Shown piece after piece: positions 40,601 to 52,600 of a stretch of DNA of 64,000 bases. Under the pieces are notes generated by a model. The model worked only from the letters and a program-made list of their open reading frames with translations, did not search any database and had not been told where the DNA came from. Positions within the stretch are counted from its first letter, which is position 1. Each line of letters starts with the position of its first letter. Made by a program: the position numbers and the translations under genes. Origin of the DNA: Mactromeris polynyma (taxonomy: Eukaryota > Mollusca > Bivalvia > Venerida > Mactridae); contig JASFXZ010000010.1 of NCBI GenBank assembly GCA_032209605.1, forward strand, positions 11,181,385 to 11,245,384. The letters are read 5' to 3'.

Positions 40601-43600
40601 TTTGCTTACAGGTTGATCTTTTTTCTTTCTTTTTTATCTTAGTCGATGTTAATCAGACAAAGTCAAAAGTAATAAATATTTTCTGTGTAGTTGTGATAGA
40701 CATATTGATTCAACACAAAATACAGTGAAAATAAATGTTCGAAAAAATCTTGATTGCTTTAAAAACTTGACCAAATCAAGAGGACTATGGGACAAATATT
40801 GTCTAAGCTTTAAATGCCTTTATCGATTCGAAAGTTTTAAAATCTTTGATATGGTTTAACGTAGACAGGCCCAATTATTATTTATTATACCTTGTATCAT
40901 TAAAAACATTAATTTAAACACGAGGTAAATGCGTTAATATTGTATTAATGTACCAATATATGTTCTTTTATAAAATATGCATGTAAACAGTAATTTTATG
41001 GAAATCTCTGAAAGGTCAATGGACATTACCACAAGGGTCGTGTAATGGAGATTTGATGTAATTTTATTTACCCGTTTTATTTTATTCTGTTGGACATGTG
41101 ACTAACTATGTCTACCACACCTGCTATCATTTTTTACTACATATATATGTTAAAAAAATGAATGAAAGCAGAATTTTAATATTTCGTTGTCTTTATTTAT
41201 TTATTCTATTAACATGTGTTCATGCTATAAGTCAAAATCTTAAACAGTAAAATTACAATATCTTCGCTTATTTCTATTTGTGCAGATCATCCTTTTGAAG
41301 CTATTTCTTGTTTACTAATGCAATACAAATCAGAATCAGTTGAACCTTCATATAATGTCATATGATAACATGGACATTCTTTTATTCAAACATCTGACCT
41401 TTCAGACAAAGCTGAAGAACATCATTGTAATATGTGATGTATCTTAACAGCTACATGTATTGTTTCAATCATTAAGAACCAGATCCATGAAAACCATTGT
41501 CTCCTCTAGGCCATCTTTTGACAATGTGTTCCAGAAATAAGATCCTAAAACCATCACGTCCATGTCACTGGAAAAGAAGTATGATTTTTTTCTTGCCATG
41601 CAGTGTGGCGCTAACTGAGTGAGGATTCCACTATGTATGATAATGCACATTTTGGACATCTGGTTTCAATTTGATTTAACTAAAGACTGCTCCTATAGTG
41701 CCCACACATACATACATGCAGGAGTGTTCCAGACAATATTGCTATGACACGAGAGTGCAAAGATTGTCATACAAAGAGGTGTCTTTGCAGGTAAAATGGG
41801 ATTTCATGCTGCAAGTATTATAAATGTAGGAACAATTTACTGAGCATTGTATGTAAAAATGTCATACTTTCCGGATATACAATACAACTAAAGAACAGGA
41901 ATCTGGTTGTACTTTTCGTGTTAACAGTGCAGAACCGGTATTATTCATGGGACAATGGTTTTCATGGATATAGTTGTTGGTGGTTGAAACAATATCGAAT
42001 TTTGAAGAAATCAAACTCTTCCATTTTGTAGAGTACTGATTTTATACCACAAATTCAAGTACAAAACTGTTCATGTCTACCAGATGATGTTAGTAGTATT
42101 ATTACATGTACATGCATAATAATTGTGTAGATAATAATCAATATACCTGTTATTTGTTCTTGTAGCAATACCTGTATTTGTGAAGATACACTGCAATGTC
42201 AGGTTTTTTGAATGAAGAATATTCATGTTATTATATGACATTATGATTCTGTTTAGTGTTCCGTTTGTTTTGCATTAATAAACTAGAAATGTTTCCATAG
42301 GACACAGATGCCACCACTTTCTGCCTTTGTCACAAAAGCAAGGGCATCAGAATTACCAGGTGCACAACTTCACATGCTGATAACATTCCAGGAAAGTTTG
42401 ACTGCAATTCATTTTCAGTTATTTGTAATGCAAGTTAAAACAAGTTATACCTACATATGATATTTGATCACTATACTTTAATTTGAACTAAATATCTTAG
42501 GTAAAAAAAATTTTTTCTATTTTCAGTAATAGTGGCCTTAATCTTGACCCCCTGGTGCAAAACTTCACATGTAGAATTATATTTGTGTGAAAGTTTAATA
42601 CTGTAAATCAAATACATTTTGAGATAAGTGTTATACTAAATGCCTAATTTTAATTATGACAAGGGTCATAACTCTGCTGCTGGACACATCCACAGACAAA
42701 AAACCAGGATGCACAACCTCACATGCTGGTTAACATCGCTCTTAAGTTCCATTCCTGTAAAGTTACATGACTCTGGCTCTCATACTTGTTTTAAATATGT
42801 GCGACACAAAGTTGCATGTTCATTATTACATACTTTCACAAAATCAAGGGCCATGACTCTACACTTACTGGGTACAACCACTCACAAAATCCCAGGTGCA
42901 CAACTGCTCATTCTGGTTAACATTCCTGTAAGGTTTTGTGAAACTGGCTCATATCCTTTTGGAGATATTTGCGAAACAAGATTTTGTGATGGACGGGAAA
43001 TGGCAAATCTATACGCCCCCTTTCAAAGTGGGGACATAAAAATTACTCAAACAAACTAGTCATGTATGAATTGATAAATGTTTTGTTTTGTCAACTAAGT
43101 AAAATGATAGGACTAGATTCGGTATCATATTTAGAATCAAATACTAATCACTTCATCTCATTATCGTTTGTAATGAAAGAAGACACCATTTAATGTTTTT
43201 ATTGATTTGAACTCAAATGACCTTGACCCATGCCCTTGGCTGGTAACCTTGACTTCATTTTAGTCAATGAGCTGCAAACACATTCATGTGTACATATAGA
43301 ATGTGTGCTTAAACAAACGCAGAAGATGCATTTATTGGCTATACTCGTATCAATGATTCTATGCAAAAATATAGATAGAGGTGGTGCCTTGTAATTTTTA
43401 ATTATACCATTATTCAAATTAGGACCAAAAATTAAGTTGTGTTATAAACTGCATAGTTAAAGACAAAACACTTACTGGTAACATAACCTATGAAACACTA
43501 ATACTACTGAACTTTTAACAAGATAAAAACATATTTTCAACATTTTTTGTCATCTTGAAATAATAACCTTGACCTTGGGCAACACTTCAATAGTCATGTT

Positions 43601-46600
43601 GACCTTGATTTTCTATTAGTCTGTGAGCAGCAAATACATTTACATAAAAACAGAAACTGTGCTTATTCATTTTATGCAACCAAACGCAAAATATGTATTT
43701 ATAAGCTTAGTCTATAATACGCACGTATTCTGGGGATAATTGCAGATTGATGTGGTGTCACATAAGTCCTTCTAATTATATGATTATTCAACTTTTGACC
43801 ATTTAATTAATTTTGTTGTAAATCATATAGCTGGTAGGGCTAAATACCTTTTGCTCGTCTATGGTCAAAACTGTGAAGATGAATTAAAATGACATTGGGT
43901 AAAAACGTGTTTTTAAAAAAAAAATACATTTTGACCTTTAAATGACCTTGACCGTGACTTTTAGTGACCTTGGCAGGGAGTTCATTAGAGAACTCTGTAT
44001 CTGTACATAAATTATCACACACATTAAAATCAATATATATTTGCACTTAATAGAAATAATCGTTACAGAAAGACTAGTCAAAGGTTCATGAAATGGCCGC
44101 CATATTGGCCGCTATCTTGGTTTCCATGGAAACTGACATGATGTCAACTGTCCACCCTCGCTAAAATTGAACTTCAGGTATCCCTCTACACGAATATACA
44201 AATAAATGCTCTGGACAAAATATTCACACAAATAAGTCCATGGACTAGACTACAGGTAAGTTTTGGCAGTCTGATAGAAAAAAATCAAAAAATGTCAAAA
44301 AATCCCTGGTAATAATGTTAAGATGTAACGACATTGGCCCCTTTAGCCGATAACAATGTGTCAGAGAGCCAATGGCAGTGTTCAAAAGCTGAACAAATCC
44401 AGTCATTTACTTGGTACTTCGTGTTGTATTTTGTTAACTAGTAGTTTATGGTATTTTATCTCTTGATGTAATAATCGTGGGCTCAGCGCAACATTGTTGT
44501 AACTACTCTGTATTTTTATACGAGTTACGACAGTGTTGCGTTGAGCCCTAGGTATAATGTCTTAGTTTGTGGGAAGAAAGACCTTGTAGGTACAAAAGAT
44601 AAAACAAATTTTTATTGACATTTTGTTTTTTCCTACCTGGTAGGTAGGTTTCGAAAAATGAACCTGAGGCTAATCATAGATAGCATGTGGTATGTATGGC
44701 CTTACAATAGCATCAAAGTTGTTGCGCTGACAACAATGACTGTCCTACTCTCCATATATATTTACATAATGATGTCTTACTCTCCATTATATTTCCAACA
44801 TAATGAAATACAAGTTAATAATTATGAAATACTGGTAAATGTAATTTATAAATACCGATGGTGTTTTATAAATATTGTTTTTAAATCTAATTAATCATGA
44901 AATTTCCTTACCCAATTCACTATGTGACAAATAAAGTATCCTTATACCAGTATATAGACCTCAATGTGGTTTTATCCTTAATCATGTTCACTGTCTAAAT
45001 TTTCAATCACACTGTGTTAACTTTTCATGCTCACTGTCGCAACTTTTCATGCACACTCTGCTAACTTCATGTGCAATGTCCTAATTTTTCATGCACAATG
45101 TCCTAACTTTCCATGTACACTGTGCTAACTTTCCATGTACACTGTCCTAACTTTCCATGTACACTGTTCTAACTTTCCATGTACAATGTTCTAACTTTCC
45201 ATGTACACTGTCCTAACTTTCCATGTACACTGTCCTAACTTTCCATGTACACTGTTCTAACTTGATGCACACTGCCCTAACTTTCCAGGTTCACTGTCCT
45301 AACTTTCCATGTACACTGTTCTAACTTTCCATGTACACTGTTCTAACTTGATGCACACTATCCTAACTTTCCGTTAGCAATGTCCTAACTTTCCATGTGC
45401 AATGTCCTAACTTTCCTTGTGCACTGTCCTAACTTTCCATGTGCAATGTCCTAACTTTCCATAAGCAATGTCCTAACTTTTCATGTGCAATGTACTAACT
45501 TTTCATGTGCAATGTCCTAACTTTTTATGTGCAATCTCCTAACTTTTCATGTGCAATCTCCTAACTTTTCATGTGCAGTCTCCTAACTTTTCATGCACAC
45601 TGGGCTAACCTTACATGCACACTGTGCTAACTTTCCTTGCACACTGTCCTAACTTTCCTTGTACTCTGTTCTAACTTCATGCACTGTTCTTACATATTGT
45701 CCTTAATTTATAAATGCCCAGTCCTATTGTACAAAATGTACACTGTCCTAACTTTCCTCGTCCAAACCTGTGATGCTTACTGTCATGATTATTTATGTTA
45801 CAGTTTGCTACTATGCCTGTAGCAGGAAACATCTGCTTTAACAGCCGATTTCACATTGAACTCCCTCAATATTTGCTGTAAGGTATCTTCAATGTTCTCT
45901 TGTCATTGAAATTAATGTGAAATGCAGAAAAAACTATTGGTTTGTATGCTGCAGATGTACCATATTTCTGAGGACAGTTTCTAGCAAAGTAGGCATATAG
46001 ATATAGTCATAGTGTCTGACAGATATAGCAATCTAAGGCAATTTATTACAGAGTTTATTATATTACTACCAATGAAAATGGCTCCTAAATTTTTTTAGAA
46101 GTATCATTGGGGAAATTTTTCTTGACTGCGTATTAATGGCTGAAACTTGAATGACCATAAAAAGTGAGAAACCTAAATTTTGCTGAGATGGCTTAAGCCA
46201 AACTAACTAGTGGACCTATTGTTTTTAGTTTAACTTTTCTGTACAAATTCCTGTATAATCAAGAATTAAAAAAAAACATTATGGTGATGGAAAAATACTG
46301 ATTAATGTGTAAAATTTTGGGAGATAAGCTGTGTGCAGTTGTTTCAACTGACTGCAATTTAAACATTCTCTGAACGTTAGAGTGTGGCCAAAAAACACTT
46401 CAAACACGTGTCATTTTTAACAAAGGCAATGAAATAAAAACTTCAAACACGTGTCATTTTTGGACGGTGCACCCCAAGGGGCACTGTCCTAAGTATGCAC
46501 AACTGATTTCAAATCTACAAACCAAATTACAGCAATACAGCTCTCTGCATTGAAGAAAATAGTGCAGTTTTCAATACTTAAATACACATGGCAAATTGAA

Positions 46601-49600
46601 TATCCTTCCAAAATTCCAATTAATATGATAAAATATAGTAAAAAATCATAAATTTAGCATATTTTGATAAATTCTGCTCGATGATACAGGCTAAATATGA
46701 TAAAGTATCCATGCGCAATCCGCCGTTCCGCTTGAGTGGTTACAATCTCTACAAACCAATTTACCTAACAGGAATTAAATAGATATGGTCGCCAGACGAA
46801 GAACTGTACTAAATAAAAGATTCCCTTCTGAAAACTTTATGTGCGTGTTACCAAAACAAAAAGAAAATGCGTGTGTAAGCCTTTGTTTAAAGGACGTGTG
46901 TAAACAGATATATCTACAAATTCAAAACATCGAATATTATATTACTGCGCAGCGCGTGGAGATTCCCGGATTTTACTCAGAACGCCATTGCTCAAGTCGC
47001 GAAATTCTACGTTTGTCAACTCGCCGTGTATCCTGGCCTTCAGGTCATTGTGAGTATTTTTTACGATATCATTTAAATGCTTATAGGTTTGCTTAGTTAT
47101 ATGTTGTATTATTTTCATTCGATGTGTATGCATATGCTTATTGTGTAGTATAGTCATCATCACTATTCTCGCGGTATGACGTCATCCTGTAAATATGGCG
47201 GTGACCCCATGTACATTTGTTTACTTGTGTAACAAACTTAAAACAATTTTTCATTAATTTAATGCTGTTAAGAATTGGGATAGGATTGGAATTGATGCTT
47301 ATGTGTTGGTAATTGATTTTCAGTTAACTATTATTTCTTCATTATTCATTATTCGATAAACCGCGAGAATACTGATATGCAGTGTATTATTTATCTGTTT
47401 ATGTCCCATTTTCGTGTTTACGATTTTCCGTAAAATTATAGCGGGATAAAACGCTTACCATAACTGAATCTTTATATGAATGTTCTGCGTTATATATTGA
47501 TTGTGTTTGATTGAATTACTGTGTAAATTCGTCCGTAGCTAGTGAAAAATCCCGTGTCGAACCGTGACCTAAATTAATTTTTAGAAAACGTTCGTGACCT
47601 ACATATCAGGTTATGTAAACAAACAAACATTGATAATGAAACTGAAAGTGAACTGACATTTGTGTACATTGCAAAGGATTTTATCAGTATTTTAATGTTA
47701 CCCTGTAAATGTTGCTTTTGATCTGTACTTTACTAATATCATGAAACTAGAATAAGATAAATGAAATTTTATGCCAACATAAAATTATTTATGGCATTGT
47801 ACACAATTTATTAAAACCATTTAGTGGAGTGGAACCGGGGTTTGGACTATACGCATAAATTACCGGTCAGCCAATCAATGTTCTTTATTAATCCATTTGT
47901 ACTCCATGTTACTAAGTTTTAAAGAAGAAAAAGTTAATACTACTGGAATTTGAAGTAGTAATACTAGTAGCTAATAAATGCAATAGTTATTTCATAATAT
48001 ACTCATGATATTACAATCAAATTGTACATAGTTTGTACATTAGCTTTTTGGTGATATATACATGAATAGAGGAGTCATTGAAAAAAAAGAAAAAAAAAAA
48101 TATTTACAAATTATTGCCTACAGAATTGAGAAAAAAAGCTTAAAAGCTTATACATGTACTGTATCTTTGCTTCTAGAGGTCCATGTTGTATAAATGACTA
48201 ACTATTCCACATGTGTCATAGCCACTTACGTCTTCAGTTTATTGACTATCCATGTTAAACCTGTTATGCTGTCAAAAAATTAATCATATAACACGCGTGA
48301 AATAAATATTTCTTTGTTCCAGATGTCCGCCATCAATGACCTCTTTGACAAAAGGGACTCTGGTCCTTACAGCAAGCCACTGAGGGTAGTGGTCGTTGCG
48401 TCCGACGAGGCCAGCAAGTAACGGGGCCAGGACGGTAGCGACCGCAAATGCATGAGTGCTGCCATTAGCGATGGAACAACATGCATTTTATGCAAGATAT
48501 ATGATGAAAACAAGTTCTGCAAGTTCACGCCGGGAACGTCAATAGTCACAAGACAGATGACTCCCGTCACATTGTGGTGACAAAGAACACCAAGGTGTTT
48601 GTCACTGCAAAGATGGTCATCCCAGACGACCATCTAACCCAAGGCCAGGCAATTATACATCCTCCGCCAGCTGATGTGGTACCACTTCAAGCCGCCCTGA
48701 AGTCTCCAGCAAAGAAGCGGGTTTCCATATGTGGACGTCTTGTGCAGGTACTTGATACAAACTCATCTGTTTTGTTCTGAGTAGTGCTTGTCATTAATAT
48801 ACTATAGAAAATATTGTGATCATATTCCTCTTCTCATCTTTGTACTTGGAGGATTTGTAACTAATTTCTTTTAATCAATTAACAAGTGTATGCAATTCGG
48901 TATTATTCCACAGTAGCAATGTAATCAATAAATGTTATGTGCATACCAACTATGTTACTATTTATATTTATTAAATTGAGAACTAATGTTAACAATATAC
49001 TGCAATTTTTTTCAAAGATATAAAACGCAATAGACACATCACTTGATAACGTTTCTTCTTTACTTAAAGGTTGTAAATCGCATTCTGAAAATAGTTCAAA
49101 AATCGAATACTAATTGCTAATTTGTAAAATTACAATACTTATAATCCTTATAGCGATTCACACCTTTTAAAACCAATAGTATTAGTCTTATTATGTATCT
49201 TGTTCATGTACATGGCCTACTTCCATAATTCTTAGGACCAAAACTTTAAACACTTTAACATTTACTGCGCATATATCTATAAGTTATGTATTATGTTATT
49301 ATATCCTAATACATTTGACACCTATTTATTATATTATGCTAATGAATGATATACACATGTTGTGATTATCTAGGAGGAGGCCAAGCGAACTGTAAAAGTG
49401 AAGGGCGAAGACGTAGAAATCAAGGTGGTGACCTTGGAAGAAAACTCGGTAAAAGCAAAGGTGACATTGTGGAGGGAAGCTGCAGATGCAGACATTAACA
49501 CAGGATACTTTATCAGTGTTACTGATGTAGTGGTGAACGTGTTCAAGGGAGATGCTTCCCTGTCCTCCACAAATCGATCTAAAGTCTAGGTAAATCTATT

Positions 49601-52600
49601 AATTATTACAACATCAGAATTATAGAACAACTTACAATATCATAATTGTTTATTAAAATCTTTTTAATTGATTTAGATAAACTTAAGCATTTGTTTCACA
49701 TGCCACATATTCACATCATATAAGGCATTTATTGTAACTATACGAGCCTCGTTTTGACAAAACCATACTTAATAACACAAGTAAAATGACATAAAAAATG
49801 CAGTAAAGTGTTTAAGTGACGTCACATGAGGCGGTCTGGTATATTTTTCAGTTCAAGTTGTATGTTTGCTCAATATCCATTGTAAGCTATACAGGATATT
49901 CGGCAATAAACCAACAGAGTTGAGATTTATATTTGAGAGCTTTAAAAGTGGGCCCAGGCACATTTCTTATTAATACTTATTATACATACATATTATTATT
50001 GTCATAACACTATTAAACCATCGTTGTATAAAGAATAAATCTTTAAATAATTACTAAATTGTCTTTTTTCCATGACATTGTTTGGTGTAGTTCATGAATC
50101 TTTGGCGTGGTTATATATAATATGTATGGCTGTGGAATTGAAGAGTTAAGGCAATAGTATGTTGCAAATGTTTGAAAGCTTCATTGTAGGCACTCCTGAG
50201 TGAATGTTAAAATATAAAGTGAAGATACTGTCACGATATATTGCATGAATAGTAAATAACAAATAACATTAGCAAATCATGTTGATAGCTTCAGTTGATA
50301 CTGTCAGGATATTGCATAAATAGTAAATAACGAATAACATTAGCAGATCTAGTTGTTATCTTCAGCTGAAACTCATGTATTGATATATTTTTTTCAAATA
50401 ATTATAAGTCAATAATGAAATATTAAAAAAATATGTTTTTGGTGATCAAAATTTATAGTGGTTGAAATTGAAACATTCAGAATAAACTACATGTACTTGT
50501 AATTCAACTCTTGTTCATAATTTAAGGCTACATTTCTTCTACATTTAGCCCATATTTTTATCATTTTTTACAGGCAGCTGAAGCCCCACTGGAAGACTTT
50601 GTTGCCACAATCGATGGCGGGAGCATTGATGGTCAAACAGCTGACCTCTTGGCATCAACAGGAGACGTCATCAGCATCAACGCTGAAATGCTCCAGACAG
50701 CAACAGAGGACGACATTGAAGCATTCTTCATCTCTCATGTGCCTGTGGCTATGAAATTTGTGAAAAGGGGAGCTGTTCATTAGTTGTGAAATAATGTATC
50801 GCATCATTTACAAAAATGTATTTGTTTTATGTACTTAGCCATTGTATTTTAGTACAATATACATACACATGTACAACAATGTATACACTACTCATATCTT
50901 TTCGTTTCATTTAGAGTTACAAAAAGGTCTATGCTAACAATTAATCATTGCTTTCAATATTATCTTAACTTTTTGGCCATCTTTCTGTTGCTTAATCACT
51001 ATTCCTATTCAATTCTCTGATGTAATAATCTCTTGCATGTTCATAGAAGTTTTGTTTATCCCTTTTCCTTTGTTTTACTATATTGTTTCATTATTTCTGT
51101 ATTGATGTTTAGTCGATTGGCTTACTTTTTTGTAAAAAGGTATGTTTGATTTATATTTTAACTCATCAACATTTGAGGATTAAGAAATATGTATATACTT
51201 TTAAAGGCATGAAGTAATGCTTTTTGAAACATCAGGGTTTTTATTTTACTTGTATCAAAACTGTTACCATCTTTTGACTGTTTTTGGATAGACCATTACG
51301 GTATCCTTTTGTGTATTGAAATACCTAACATATCAGCTGGGTGATGACATTTTTAAAAACGATCATTTTTCCACTTGTGCCAATACTGTATGTATGATGT
51401 GCCTTTAAATGATCTCACTCATTATTACCATATACCTTTAAAAATTGGTATTTACTAGTCAGTAAAGTTTATTTATCTGATTTTCATTATAACTGTTCAT
51501 TGTAAATACTCAAACTTTCCTTTAATAACATGTTTACTTATTAATGGACACTCATCTTTGTTTTTAATAAATAAAAAAAATATTATATGCAGATATTTTC
51601 AAATACATTCACCTAGAGAACATTACATTATAAATATATAATAAAAATGTAATATTTTAAGTTTTCAGAATTCATTAATATGCATATGCTTCCATTGAGT
51701 TTTTTGGTTTGGGTTTCAACAAGTTTTGAACAATATCCCATAAAGGAGGTAATCAAAATTATACAATAATATCTTTACAAATGACGATAAAGGCAATATA
51801 TTTGGTTCACATGAAATTACTAAGCATGTCATATTGCAATTATTCCTGATGACAGATGTACAATTGTTTCACTTTCAATTTAAACCGAATGTTCACATGT
51901 ATACTCTATTTAGACAGTAGAAACGTTATTGCATTATTTCTTTTATAAAAAATTTCCAATCCGAAGTCCTTGCTATAAAAACGTTGATTCATAATGTTTC
52001 AAAAATCAGCTCTGTTATATTTTAAACTCATTCAAATCATTCCTCTCAATGTTACCCTTAATGTTCACTTTTTAACTAAACTAACATTTATTAATGATAT
52101 GATAGTGTGAATAAAACGAATTACATTTCTTCATCTATATACATCATTGTTAAACCTTTTTCTAACAACTCCATTTCTTCTAAGCTCCATTTTCAACATA
52201 TTAATACTTCCTGCACATTTCTAGGAAGTTATTCGGGATAACATAATAATAGTGTCTGTTCTTGAAAATTAATATTACAATTTTTTTCAGAAATTTGGAA
52301 ACAAAGTACAATTCTTTTATACCTCATATGTGCTTTGCTTTTAACATTGTATTATGTGATTATGGCCAGTGGTATTCCGATCAATGTACTATTTGTATGC
52401 CTTTAATTTTCCATAACTATGTTTGTAGATAAATGTACATAACTTTGAAATGTGCTTGTTATATGTCATGTCCACTGCTAACTTTGGCACCAATTTGTGC
52501 AAACTGCTTTTGTAGTGCAAAATTTATGCAATCTCTTTGTCAATAGTGCTGTAAATATTTGTATGCTCTTTCATAACATCAGTATTAAAATTACATCTGT

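Larger units (their letters stand above)
38355..44253. mobile_element. 5.9-kb element with about 1.2-kb terminal inverted repeats
   Basis: The left arm (38355 to about 39540) and right arm (about 43052-44253) are inverted copies. Paired landmarks include CATGTCAGTTTCCATGGAAA with AAGATGGCGGCCATTTCATG, GGTCATTTAAAGGTCAAAAT, and AATTCATACATACCTAGTT near the inner end. The 3.5-kb core has only short frames and no transposase I recognise. Target duplication is not clear. Confidence 0.75.

Noticed and set aside
41465..41659. Minus-strand frame ending LEETMVFMDLVLND
   Set aside because: Short, in an element core, and no family recognised; left only as a note in the core entry.
42640..43059. 139-codon plus-strand frame
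   Set aside because: It runs through degenerate direct repeats inside the 5.9-kb element.
46785..47096. 103-codon plus-strand frame
   Set aside because: No recognisable domain; could hold a leader exon of the broken gene but coding is unsupported.
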